Source: Botryobacter ruber
Lineage (GTDB): Bacteria; Bacteroidota; Bacteroidia; Cytophagales; Hymenobacteraceae
Assembly (NCBI RefSeq): GCF_003347595.2
Contig: NZ_QCZK02000004.1
Location: 48,960-112,959 of the forward strand
Reading direction: 5' to 3'
Length of the DNA stretch: 64,000 nt
The notes beneath the pieces were generated by a model. It did no database searches. It was not told the origin of the DNA and saw nothing but the letters and a program-made list of their open reading frames with translations. Below, piece after piece: positions 45,417 through 54,292 of the stretch (positions are counted from its first letter, which is position 1; each line of letters starts with the position of its first letter). The position numbers and the translations under genes were made by a program.

Positions 45417-45457
45417 GCTTTTTTGCTGCTTCCACCACAGCCTTGCCACCTGAAAAA
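45417..45457 (-). repeat. R1 dispersed repeat
   Basis: GCTGCTTCCACCACAGCCTT then GCCACCTGAAAAAA is a moderately diverged inverse R1 copy, preceded by a T-run. Confidence 0.68.
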
Positions 45458-45504
45458 ATGGAAAATTTCTGGTGCGCTAACAAATGATTGTGAATTTATT
45501 TTTG

Positions 45505-45512
45505 TATATTTG
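45505..45512 (+). promoter_or_regulatory. Candidate -7 promoter element
   Basis: TATATTTG fits the Bacteroidota TAnnTTTG box and lies 222 bases upstream of the first PL1 gene. The same octamer in a similar AT-rich context lies at 56965-56972. The -33 element is not convincing. Confidence 0.3.
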
Positions 45513-45733
45513 AAAATCATATTTATATTTAAATAAACAGCCACTGTTAGGGCGTGTTGATGATGGGTGTTTTTGCGGTAACACGATTTTGAGACACGTT
45601 ATGGAGCAGGTCAGGCTGCGATGTTTTCGGTGATTTATGCAGTTCTGTTCGCTTCTTGTCAGGAATTTAGTTGAGCTGGTTCCGGAAGTGTGTTTCTGAA
45701 TCGCCGCTGTTTGTATTAATTAACCTTCATGAT

Positions 45734-47410
45734 ATGAATAAATACTTTATCCCGGTTGTGGCATTAGCTGCGCTGTTGGGGGCTGCTCCAACAGCTTCGG
45801 CACAATATCCGAACGTGCCTAAAGAAGTGCAGGAAGCAACGAACAAAATGATGGAAGAAGCCATGCGTCACTCTGACGAGGCTTGGGCGAAAGCGCTTCC
45901 TGTCGTTGAAAAAGAAGCACGCGAAGGCAAGCCTTACATTCCGTGGGCTGCCAGGCCAACCGATCTGCCGCAGGCGGATATCCCGGCTTTCCCGGGAGCT
46001 GAGGGTGGTGGTTCTTACTCCTTCGGTGGCCGTGGTGGTAAAGTATATGTAGTAACAAGCCTCGAAGACAGCGGTCCGGGTACCTTGCGCGAAGCATGTG
46101 AAAAGGGTGGCGCGCGTATCGTGGTGTTTAACGTAGCCGGGATTATCCGTCTGAAAAGCCCGCTGATCGTGCGTGCGCCGTACATTACCATTGCCGGACA
46201 GACTGCTCCTGGCGACGGTGTTTGCGTGGCTGGTGAATCGTTCTGGATCAATACGCACGATGTGGTGATCCGCCATATGCGCTTCCGCCGTGGCGAAAAA
46301 AATGTGGGTCGTCGCGATGACGCCATTGGGGGCAATCCGGTGGGCAACATCATGATCGACCACGTGTCTGCCAGCTGGGGACTGGATGAGAACATGTCGA
46401 TGTACCGCCATATGTACGATCCGGGTGATGGCAGCAAAGAATTGAAACTTCCTACGGTGAACATCACCATCCAGAACAGCATTTTCTCGGAAGCGCTCGA
46501 TACCTGGAACCACGCCTTCGGCAGCACGCTGGGCGGGGAGAACTGTACCTTCATGCGCAACATGTGGGCCAACAATGCCGGCCGTAACCCTTCTATCGGC
46601 TGGAACGGTATCTTTAACTTCGTGAATAATATTGTGTTTAACTGGGTGCATCGTTCCGTTGACGGCGGCGACTATACAGCCCTTTATAATGTCATCAATA
46701 ACTATTACAAACCGGGACCTGCTACTCCGAAAGATTCTCCGGTAGGACATCGTATCCTGAAGCCGGAGTCGGGACGCAGCAAGCTGGGTTACCTGGTGTT
46801 CGGTCGTGCTTATGTGAATGGCAACATCATGGAAGGCTATCCGGAGATAACCAAAGACAACTGGAACGGTGGCGTGCAGGTAGAAGATCTGCCAAACACC
46901 GGCGAATACCGCGATAAGATGCGTACCACCAGCCCGCTTCCGATGCCGTCCAATGTGACCATTATGCCAACCAAAGAAGCGTATGATTATGTGCTGGCCA
47001 ATGCAGGCGCCACGCATCCGAAGCGCGACCCGGTAGATGCCCGCGTGGTTGAGCAGGTGCGAACCGGTGAGATCGATCCTAAAAAGAAAGTGAAACTGCC
47101 TGAAACGAACTTCAAGCACCGCCGACTGCCGGTAGATTCTTACAAAATCGGTATTATTACCGACATCAGCCAGGTGGGCGGTTACCCGGAATACAAAGGC
47201 AAGCCTTACAAAGATGCTGACAAAGACGGTATGCCGGATGATTGGGAAAAGAAATACAACCTGAACCCGAACGATGCTTCCGATGCAAACGGCGACATCA
47301 ACGGCGATGGTTATACCAACATCGAGAAATATATCCACGGAATCGACCCAACTAAAAAAGTAGACTGGAAAGATCCGAAAAATAATTTCGATACACTGGC
47401 CCGCAAGTAA
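45734..47410 (+). CDS. PL1-type pectate lyase with C-terminal Ca-binding repeat (paralogue 1)
   Basis: The start at 45734 (MNKYFIPVVALAALLGAAPT) gives 558 residues with a signal peptide. The parallel beta-helix lyase core begins near residue 75 (IPAFPGAEGGGSYSFGGRGG) and includes VIRHMRFRRG, RRDDAIGG and VDHVSASWGLDENMSMY, with conserved Asp/Arg residues expected for calcium-dependent beta-elimination of polygalacturonate. The C-terminus has DADKDGMPDDWEKKY and DANGDINGDGYTNIEKY, thrombospondin-type-3/EF-hand-like calcium loops. No T9SS tail is present, so it is probably periplasmic or released by another route. Its paralogue follows directly. Confidence 0.9.
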   Translation: MNKYFIPVVALAALLGAAPTASAQYPNVPKEVQEATNKMMEEAMRHSDEAWAKALPVVEKEAREGKPYIPWAARPTDLPQADIPAFPGAEGGGSYSFGGRGGKVYVVTSLEDSGPGTLREACEKGGARIVVFNVAGIIRLKSPLIVRAPYITIAGQTAPGDGVCVAGESFWINTHDVVIRHMRFRRGEKNVGRRDDAIGGNPVGNIMIDHVSASWGLDENMSMYRHMYDPGDGSKELKLPTVNITIQNSIFSEALDTWNHAFGSTLGGENCTFMRNMWANNAGRNPSIGWNGIFNFVNNIVFNWVHRSVDGGDYTALYNVINNYYKPGPATPKDSPVGHRILKPESGRSKLGYLVFGRAYVNGNIMEGYPEITKDNWNGGVQVEDLPNTGEYRDKMRTTSPLPMPSNVTIMPTKEAYDYVLANAGATHPKRDPVDARVVEQVRTGEIDPKKKVKLPETNFKHRRLPVDSYKIGIITDISQVGGYPEYKGKPYKDADKDGMPDDWEKKYNLNPNDASDANGDINGDGYTNIEKYIHGIDPTKKVDWKDPKNNFDTLARK

Positions 47411-47464
47411 GCCAATAGTTACTACTGATAACACTACTTTAATTTAGCTGTTTTGAAGTGTTGG

Positions 47465-47498
47465 GAGATGCCTCGCTGTTTTGCAGTGAGGTTTCTCC
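47465..47498 (+). terminator. Possible stem-loop terminator
   Basis: GGAGATGCCTCGCTG and CAGTGAGGTTTCTCC can pair around a TTTTG loop about 55 bases after the first PL1 gene. A proper T-run is lacking, so it may only be a stabilising hairpin. Confidence 0.4.
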
Positions 47499-47565
47499 GT
47501 TATCAGTTTCACGGTACAGTATTTAAACTGTACTAGCTGGCAGCAAGCGCCTAACAGCTTTAGCA

Positions 47566-47664
47566 GAGGTGCAGCGGCTGTGGTGGCAGGGGCAGCAGAA
47601 AAAAAAGTGCCTGCATCGCACCGAAATTATGCCACTGCTCCTGCCACCACAGCCGCTGCTGTTC
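47566..47664. repeat. Inverted pair of R1 repeats
   Basis: A plus-orientation copy (GCAGCGGCTGTGGTGGCAGG then GGCAGCAG and an A-run, 47566-47606) faces an inverse copy (CTGCTCCTGCCACCACAGCC then GCTGCTG, 47632-47664). The two can form a stem of about 25 bp. It lies between the two PL1 genes. Confidence 0.88.
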
Positions 47665-47738
47665 ACCGGGTAGTGCAGCAGCTGTAATTGAATGTTTTAA
47701 GTTGAGCAATACAACTGATCATCAGTAAAAAGTCATAT

Positions 47739-49421
47739 ATGAAAAAGTATTTCATTCCCTTTTTAAGCATTGCCGCCATCTTGGGTGCTGCTCCTGCAGC
47801 CACTGCCCAATATCCCACCATTCCGCCGGAAATGGAGGCGAAAGCAGAAGCTGACCTGGACGCAGTAAAACGCCGTTCCGACGAGGCCTGGAAAAAAGCG
47901 CTGCCCATCATTCAAAAAGAAGCGCTGGAAGGCAAACCGTATATTCCATGGGCTGCTGTGCCATCCGACCTGCCACAGGCTGATATTCCGGCGTTCCCGG
48001 GAGCGGAAGGCGGGGGCATGTACTCCTTTGGTGGCCGTGGCGGTAAAGTGTTTGTCGTAACCAACCTCAACGACAGCGGTCCCGGCTCTTTCCGGGAAGC
48101 CTGCGAGCAGGGCGGCGCGCGCATTGTGGTGTTTAACGTAGCCGGTATTATCAACCTGAAAAGCCCGGTTATTGTGCGGGCGCCTTATATTACCATTGCC
48201 GGACAAACGGCTCCTGGCGACGGGGTGTGTATTGCCGGGGAGACAGTGTGGATTGACACACACGATGTGGTGATCCGCCACATGCGCTTCCGCAGAGGCG
48301 GAACAGACGTTACCCGCCGCGACGATGCTCTGGGCGGCAACCCGATCGGCAACCTGATGGTGGACCACGTGTCGGCCAGCTGGGGACTGGATGAAAATAT
48401 TTCGATGTACCGCCACCAGTACGATGCCGGCGACGGGAAGCTGCAGAAGCTGCCGACGGTAAACGTTACGTTCCAGAACTGCATCTCCTCCGAGTGCCTC
48501 GATACCTACAACCACGCCTTTGGCAGCACCATTGGTGGCTTGAACAGCACCTTTGCCCGAAACCTGTGGGCCAGCAATATTTCCCGCAACCCGTCTATCG
48601 GGATGTATGGCAGCTTTAACTTTGTGAACAACGTGGTGTTTAACTGGTGGAACCGTTCTGCCGACGGCGGCGACCACCGCTCACAGTTCAACTTTATCAA
48701 CAACTACTACAAGCCGGGTCCGATCACGCCAACCAACGAGCCCGAAGGCTTCCGTATCCTGAAGCCGGAGTCGAACAGGGCAGCAAAAGGTGTGCAGGAA
48801 TACGGGCGCGCGTATGTAACAGGCAACATTATGGAAGGCAACGAACGTGTGACCAAAGATAACTGGGATGGCGGCGTGCAGGTAGGCGACCAGGCCAATG
48901 CCGGTAAATACACAGAGCTTATCCGGATGAAGAAGCCTTTCCCGATGGCTCCGGTAACCATTGTGCCCACCAAAGATGCCTACGAGTATGTGCTGGCCAA
49001 CGCAGGTGCCACCTTGCCGAAGCGCGACCCGGTAGACGAGCGGATTGTGCGGCAGGTGCGAACCGGGAAGATAGAGTACAAGGAGAAAAACATTCAGACC
49101 GGTGTTGGCAAAGAATTTATCAAGCGTCGTTTGCCGGAAGATTCCTATAAGAAAGGCATTATCACGCACGTCAGCCAGGTGGGCGGTTATCCGCAATACA
49201 AAGGCAAACCCTACAAAGATTCCGACAACGACGGCATGCCCGACGACTGGGAAAAGAAATACAACCTGAACCCGAACGATGCTTCCGACGCCAACGGCGA
49301 CATTAACGGCGACGGTTATACCAACATCGAGAAATACATCAACGGCATCGACCCAACTAAAAAAGTAGACTGGAAAGATCCGAAAAACAATTTTGATACA
49401 CTGGCCAGCGCCAGAAAATAA
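47739..49421 (+). CDS. PL1-type pectate lyase with C-terminal Ca-binding repeat (paralogue 2)
   Basis: The 560-residue protein is a tandem paralogue of the upstream lyase: same signal peptide style (MKKYFIPFLSIAAILGAAPA), the same lyase core (FPGAEGGGMYSFGGRGGKVF; VIRHMRFRRGGTDVTRRDDA; VDHVSASWGLDENISMYR) and the same calcium-loop C-terminus. The last 180 bases are nearly identical to those of the first gene, while the middle diverges (for example WNRSADGGDHRSQFN versus WVHRSVDGGDYTALYN). Different pectin substructures may be the targets. Confidence 0.9.
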   Translation: MKKYFIPFLSIAAILGAAPAATAQYPTIPPEMEAKAEADLDAVKRRSDEAWKKALPIIQKEALEGKPYIPWAAVPSDLPQADIPAFPGAEGGGMYSFGGRGGKVFVVTNLNDSGPGSFREACEQGGARIVVFNVAGIINLKSPVIVRAPYITIAGQTAPGDGVCIAGETVWIDTHDVVIRHMRFRRGGTDVTRRDDALGGNPIGNLMVDHVSASWGLDENISMYRHQYDAGDGKLQKLPTVNVTFQNCISSECLDTYNHAFGSTIGGLNSTFARNLWASNISRNPSIGMYGSFNFVNNVVFNWWNRSADGGDHRSQFNFINNYYKPGPITPTNEPEGFRILKPESNRAAKGVQEYGRAYVTGNIMEGNERVTKDNWDGGVQVGDQANAGKYTELIRMKKPFPMAPVTIVPTKDAYEYVLANAGATLPKRDPVDERIVRQVRTGKIEYKEKNIQTGVGKEFIKRRLPEDSYKKGIITHVSQVGGYPQYKGKPYKDSDNDGMPDDWEKKYNLNPNDASDANGDINGDGYTNIEKYINGIDPTKKVDWKDPKNNFDTLASARK

Positions 49422-49457
49422 GCGCAGCGCCGGTTTCCGAATCAGTAAAATTTAAAC

Positions 49458-49493
49458 AAGCCCTGCTGTGAGGTAAAACCTGCAGCAGGGCTT
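49458..49493 (+). terminator. Stem-loop terminator or attenuator
   Basis: An 11-bp stem (AAGCCCTGCTG at 49458-49468 and CAGCAGGGCTT at 49483-49493) follows the second PL1 gene. The T-run is short, so it may allow read-through to the gene 23 bases downstream. Confidence 0.6.
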
Positions 49494-49515
49494 CCTGAAA
49501 CATACCCTCTAAAAA

Positions 49516-52500
49516 GTGCTGAAAAGTAACCGTTCCGTGATTAGTGACTTAAGGTTAAAATTCCATTTTTGTGTAGCAGCATGCTTTTTTGCTGCGTTTA
49601 TGGTGATAAATGTGGCTGCCCGGGCACAGGAAGCTCCGCCGCCCGTTTCGCTGAACAAAGAAGGAAAGCTGGTTTATGTTCCCGATGCACAGGGCAACCG
49701 CGTGCCGGATTTCTCTTACAGCGGCTACATGGCAGGCGAACAGCCCATTCCGGATGCGCCGGTAAAGGTGGTGGTGCCGCTTACCAAAGGCGATGCCACC
49801 CTCCGCATCCAGGCTGCCCTCGATTATGTGGGCTCATTGCCTGCAGATGCAAGTGGCATAAGAGGTGCTGTACAACTGGAGAAAGGTACCTATGAGGTTA
49901 ACGGAAATCTCTTCATCAACACCTCCGGTGTGGTGCTGCGCGGCAGCGGCATGGGCGAAGGCGGTACCGTATTGCTGGGCAGCGGCCTCGACCGCCACAC
50001 GCTCATCACCATTAAAGGGAAGAACGACAGGCAGGTAAAGCCCTCTGTAAAGGTTACAGATACCTATGTGCCGGTCAACGCCATGAAAATGAACGTCGCT
50101 TCGCCGGGTTCATTTAAAGCAGGCGACAAAGTGCTGGTGCAGCGCCCGAGTACCAAAGAGTGGATCAAGCTGCTGCAGATGGAGGAGTTTGGCGGCGAGA
50201 CTGGCTACATCGGCTGGAAGCCCGGTGAGCGCGACATCTTCTGGGACAGAACGGTGGTAGCTGTTAACGGGAACACCATCACGCTCGATGCGCCCATCAC
50301 CACGGCCCTCGATGCCAACTATGGCGGCGGGAACGTTGCCACGTACACCTGGCCGGGCCGTATTTCGCAGGTCGGGGTTGAAAATTTGAAACTTGAGTCA
50401 ACCTACAACAAAAACAATCCGAAAGACGAAGCCCACCGCTGGATGGCGATTACGCTGGAAAATGTAAGCGACGCCTGGGTGCGCCAGGTGGTGTTCGAGC
50501 ATTTTGCAGGTTCGGCAGTTGCAGCTTTCGCCACAGCCAAACGTGTAACGGTAGAAGATTGCAAATCGATTAATCCGGTTTCCGAAATTGGCGGACACCG
50601 CCGCTACACCTTCCTGACGAACGGGCAGCAAACGCTGTTTGAACGGCTTTTTGCCGAGAATGGCTACCACGATTTTGCCGTAGGCTTTATGGCTGCCGGA
50701 CCCAATGCTTTTGTGCAGTGCGAATCGTCGCTGCCTTACAGCTTCAGCGGCGCTATCGACAGCTGGGCTTCCGGTGTGCTGTTTGATATTGTGAATGTAG
50801 ATGGCAATGCCCTCCGTTTCCGGAACAGGTCGCAGGATGCACAGGGGGCAGGCTGGAGTGCCGCCAACAGCATGTTCTGGCAATGTTCTGCCGCATTAAT
50901 TGAAAATTACGCACCGCCTGGTGCCATGAACTGGGCCATTGGCGCCTGGTCGCAGTTTGGCGGCAACGGTTACTGGGGCAGCGTGAACAGCCACGTAAAA
51001 CCCCGCAGCCTGTACTATGCCCAACTGAGCGACCGCATCGGCGAGAAAAAGGTAGCGCCGCGCCATTTCCTGCTGCCCGTAGATTCCGAAGCCACCAGCA
51101 GCCCGACGGTAGACCAGGCGATGGCACTTACGGCCCTGGCAGCAAGTGCGCTGCCTTTGCTCCCCGACTGGATTATGGAGGCCCCTAAACGCCATCCCAT
51201 TCCGGTGCAGACTTCCAACGTGAAATCCATTGATAAGATAAAATACAAAGCGCCGGTTCCGGCTAAACCAGGTGCACCGTTGCACATCGAAAATGGCTGG
51301 CTGGTACGTGGCAATACCATCCTGACAGGCAAGAGAATTGATGTGCCCTGGTGGCGGGGCGATGTGCGCTATTATGAGTTGCCAAAGGCTAAGCCTGCCG
51401 TTACCCGCTATGTGCCGGGCCGCACTGGTACCGGGCTTACCGACGACCTGGAAGAAGTAACCGACCTCATGCAACAGCAGCAGGTAGTGGCGCTGGAGCA
51501 TAATTACGGCCTGTGGTACGAACGGCGCCGCGACGACCACGAACGCGTGCGCAGAATGGACGGCGAAGTGTGGGCGCCCTTTTATGAGCAGCCCTTTGCC
51601 CGCAGCGGACAAGGCACCGCCTGGGATGGACTGAGCCGCTACGACCTCACCAAGTATAACCACTGGTACTGGAGCCGCCTGAAAGAGTTTGCCAACCTGG
51701 CTGACCAGAAGGGGCTGTTGCTGGTGCATCAGAACTATTTCCAGCACAACATCCTGGAAGCAGGCGCACACTGGGCCGACTCTCCCTGGCGACCAGCCAA
51801 CAACGTAAACGAAACCGGTTTCCCGGAACCGCCGCCCTATGCCGGCGACAAACGCATTTTCCTGGCCGAGCAGTTTTACGACATTTCACACCCGACACGC
51901 CGCGCGCTGCACAAAGCTTACATCCGCCAATGCCTCGATAATTTTTCAGGTAACACAGGCGTGCTGCAACTCATCAGTGCCGAATATACAGGGCCTTTGC
52001 ATTTCGTGGAATTCTGGCTCGATACCATCAAAGAATGGGAGAAGGAAACCGGCAAGAATGCGCTGGTTTGCCTGAGCACGACCAAAGATGTGCAGGATGC
52101 CATTTTAGCCGACCCGGCACGTGCTGCTGTAGTGGATTTGATTGACATCCGGTACTGGAGCTACCGCGAAGATGGCAGCCTGTATGCACCTGCCGGAGGG
52201 GTAAACCTGGCGCCAAGGCAGCACGCACGCCAGGTAAAACCAGGTAAGCGTTCTGCGGAGCAGGTGTACCGGGCGGTGCGGGAGTACCGCGACAAGCATC
52301 CGGACAAACCGGTTATCTTCTCCGAAGGCAATTACGATGCGTATGGCTGGCCTGTGTTTATGGCCGGCGGCTCCCTGGCGACAATTGCAGCAGATGTTCC
52401 TGCCGCTCTCCTGGCCGATGCCGCTACCATGAAACCTGCCGACCTGCCGGGCAAACCGGAAGGGCAGTGGGCCTTGCAAAACGGAGGCAAAGGTTACATT

Positions 52501-52686
52501 GTGTACAGTGCTTCCGGTAAGCCGGTGCAACTCGATTTATCAGGAAATTCAGGTAATTACAAAGTGCAGTGGTTTGATGCCGAAACCGGAAAGCTTCTTG
52601 ATAAAGCGGAGCGTGTAAAGGCTGGCAAAGTGCTGCAACTGCAAAGCCCGAAAGCAGGTGCTGCCGTTGTGTGGGTGACGAAATAA
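49516..52686 (+). CDS. Large secreted protein: right-handed beta-helix plus DUF6298/DUF4955-like C-terminal region
   Basis: The 1056-residue protein uses a GTG start at 49516; no upstream ATG is in frame, and later ATGs would remove the signal peptide (VAACFFAAFMVINVAARAQ). The N-terminal half, about residues 70-480, is a pectate-lyase-like beta-helix (NTSGVVLRGSGMGEGGTVLL; WVRQVVFEHFAGSAVAAFAT). The second half, about 600-1056, resembles the DUF6298/DUF4955 group common in pectin loci and contains a TIM-barrel-like stretch (VVALEHNYGLWYERRRDDHE). A rhamnogalacturonan-directed enzyme is likely; neither half has an activity that can be assigned here. Confidence 0.78.
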   Translation: MLKSNRSVISDLRLKFHFCVAACFFAAFMVINVAARAQEAPPPVSLNKEGKLVYVPDAQGNRVPDFSYSGYMAGEQPIPDAPVKVVVPLTKGDATLRIQAALDYVGSLPADASGIRGAVQLEKGTYEVNGNLFINTSGVVLRGSGMGEGGTVLLGSGLDRHTLITIKGKNDRQVKPSVKVTDTYVPVNAMKMNVASPGSFKAGDKVLVQRPSTKEWIKLLQMEEFGGETGYIGWKPGERDIFWDRTVVAVNGNTITLDAPITTALDANYGGGNVATYTWPGRISQVGVENLKLESTYNKNNPKDEAHRWMAITLENVSDAWVRQVVFEHFAGSAVAAFATAKRVTVEDCKSINPVSEIGGHRRYTFLTNGQQTLFERLFAENGYHDFAVGFMAAGPNAFVQCESSLPYSFSGAIDSWASGVLFDIVNVDGNALRFRNRSQDAQGAGWSAANSMFWQCSAALIENYAPPGAMNWAIGAWSQFGGNGYWGSVNSHVKPRSLYYAQLSDRIGEKKVAPRHFLLPVDSEATSSPTVDQAMALTALAASALPLLPDWIMEAPKRHPIPVQTSNVKSIDKIKYKAPVPAKPGAPLHIENGWLVRGNTILTGKRIDVPWWRGDVRYYELPKAKPAVTRYVPGRTGTGLTDDLEEVTDLMQQQQVVALEHNYGLWYERRRDDHERVRRMDGEVWAPFYEQPFARSGQGTAWDGLSRYDLTKYNHWYWSRLKEFANLADQKGLLLVHQNYFQHNILEAGAHWADSPWRPANNVNETGFPEPPPYAGDKRIFLAEQFYDISHPTRRALHKAYIRQCLDNFSGNTGVLQLISAEYTGPLHFVEFWLDTIKEWEKETGKNALVCLSTTKDVQDAILADPARAAVVDLIDIRYWSYREDGSLYAPAGGVNLAPRQHARQVKPGKRSAEQVYRAVREYRDKHPDKPVIFSEGNYDAYGWPVFMAGGSLATIAADVPAALLADAATMKPADLPGKPEGQWALQNGGKGYIVYSASGKPVQLDLSGNSGNYKVQWFDAETGKLLDKAERVKAGKVLQLQSPKAGAAVVWVTK

Positions 52687-52718
52687 ATTTAAAAATTTAA
52701 TAAGCATATATTCCTTAG

Positions 52719-54155
52719 ATGAATCTTAACAACATGTTTAAAAGCATTTGCTCTTTTTTGCTGCTGGCTTTGCTCTTTACGGCCTGCGACACACAGAAAA
52801 AAACAGAAACGGCTGAAAATGAAAACGGGGGTGAGGTTGGCAAACTGAAGATATCGGAAAACGGCCGTTACTTCATGAAGGCCGATGGCGAACCTTTTTT
52901 CTGGCTGGGCGATACCGGCTGGCTGCTGTTCTCCAAACTAACCCGCCAGGAAGCAGACACTTACCTGGAAAACAGGCAGCAGAAAGGCTTTAACGTGGTG
53001 CAGGTCATGACGCTGCATACCGTTGGCGCCGTGAACGCGTATGGCGATACGGCTTTGGTAAACAAAAACCTGGGCCAGCCGAAAGTTACAGAAGGCAACA
53101 ACCCCGAAGATTCCACGCAATACGATTTCTGGGATCACGTGGATTACATCGTAGACAATGCAGCCAAAAGAGGTATCTACATGGCCATGGTACCTATCTG
53201 GGGAACCGACGTGAAAGGCGGTATGGTTACGCAGGAACAGGCCGAGCAGTATGCTACTTTCCTGGCCAACAGGTACAAAGACCGTGAAAACATCATCTGG
53301 CTGAATGGCGGCGATATCAAAGGCTCTGATTCGCTGCAGGTGTGGAATACGATCGGTAAAACATTGCGCCAGCATGATTCTAACCATTTAATAACGTTCC
53401 ACCCGCGTGGCAGGACATCCTCCACGGACTGGTTCCACAATGAAGAATGGCTGGACTTTAACATGTTCCAGTCAGGCCACCGCAACTACGCCCAGGACAC
53501 CTCCGCAGGCGAAGAACGTCACTATGGCGAAGACAACTGGAAATTCATTAATGCAGCTTATAGCATGAAGCCTGTTAAGCCGATCCTGGACGGCGAGCCT
53601 TCTTATGAAATGATTCCGCAGGGGCTGCACGACCCGGAACAGCCTTACTGGAACGCCAGCGACGTGCGCCGTTATGGCTACTGGTCTGTGTTTGCAGGTG
53701 GCAGCGGCTACACGTATGGGCACAACACCGTGATGCAGATGCTCAAGCCATCCGACAAAGGCAGCGCCTTCGGAGCCAAAGGCGTCTGGAACGATGCTAT
53801 CGACCACCCGGGAGCAGCACAAATGGTACACCTGAAAAAACTGATGCTTTCCCGACCATACTTCGAGCGGGTGCCGGACCAGTCGCTGATAGCCGGCGAA
53901 CAGGGCGAGAAGTACGACAGACTCATGGCTACCCGCGGCAAAGACTACGCCTTTATCTACACCTACACCGGCCGTGACATGAAGATAAATATGGGCAAAA
54001 TAGAAGGCGAAAATGTAAAAGCCTCCTGGTACAACCCGCGCAACGGAACCTATACCGAAATTGGCACTTTCCCGAACAAAGGCGTGCAGGAGTTTAACCC
54101 ACCAGGCGAAAAAGAAAACGGCAACGATTGGGTGCTGGTACTGGACAAAACCTAA
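52719..54155 (+). CDS. GH140 family (DUF4038) apiosidase-like lipoprotein
   Basis: The 478-residue protein has a lipoprotein signal (LLLALLFTACDTQ); the start could also be the Met at 52734. The N-terminal part of the catalytic TIM barrel reads GRYFMKADGEPFFWLGDTGW, the usual opening of DUF4038/GH140. Candidate catalytic residues are Asp199 in WLNGGDIKGSD and Glu293 in ILDGEPSYE, matching the positions known for the B. thetaiotaomicron apiosidase. The known family activity is release of apiose side chains from rhamnogalacturonan II. The lipid anchor suggests membrane attachment. Confidence 0.87.
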   Translation: MNLNNMFKSICSFLLLALLFTACDTQKKTETAENENGGEVGKLKISENGRYFMKADGEPFFWLGDTGWLLFSKLTRQEADTYLENRQQKGFNVVQVMTLHTVGAVNAYGDTALVNKNLGQPKVTEGNNPEDSTQYDFWDHVDYIVDNAAKRGIYMAMVPIWGTDVKGGMVTQEQAEQYATFLANRYKDRENIIWLNGGDIKGSDSLQVWNTIGKTLRQHDSNHLITFHPRGRTSSTDWFHNEEWLDFNMFQSGHRNYAQDTSAGEERHYGEDNWKFINAAYSMKPVKPILDGEPSYEMIPQGLHDPEQPYWNASDVRRYGYWSVFAGGSGYTYGHNTVMQMLKPSDKGSAFGAKGVWNDAIDHPGAAQMVHLKKLMLSRPYFERVPDQSLIAGEQGEKYDRLMATRGKDYAFIYTYTGRDMKINMGKIEGENVKASWYNPRNGTYTEIGTFPNKGVQEFNPPGEKENGNDWVLVLDKT

Positions 54156-54191
54156 TGTTAGTTAAGAGTTAAGAGTGCAGGTTGAGGCCGT

Positions 54192-54251
54192 GACCTCGCA
54201 GTGTGCGCAGCTCCTGCGAGTTTCTGACGGCCCTGACCTCGCAGCGTCTTC
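54192..54251. repeat. Copy of the operon repeat submotif
   Basis: The 29 bases at 54192-54220, beginning GACCTCGCAGTGTGCGCAGC, are identical to 35901-35929 in the acid-sugar operon repeat, followed by a second GACCTCGCAG motif at 54235. It lies just upstream of the GH43 gene start. Confidence 0.82.
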
Positions 54252-54292
54252 CGGTAGAAACGCTGAAAAAACGAAAGAACCAAACAACCGAT

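Larger units (their letters stand above)
45076..45733. other. Intergenic region with R1 repeat and candidate promoter
   Basis: The 658-bp gap between the DUF3826 and first PL1 genes has an R1 copy at 45417-45457. A Bacteroidota-type -7 sequence TATATTTG (TAnnTTTG) lies at 45505-45512, but a well-spaced -33 TTG was not found. No gene was seen. Confidence 0.5.

Noticed and set aside
45764..47434. Long minus-strand open frame of 556 codons opposite the first PL1 gene
   Set aside because: It is an antisense shadow: the plus strand has signal peptide and full lyase motifs, while the antisense product is His/Arg/Val-rich with no motif.
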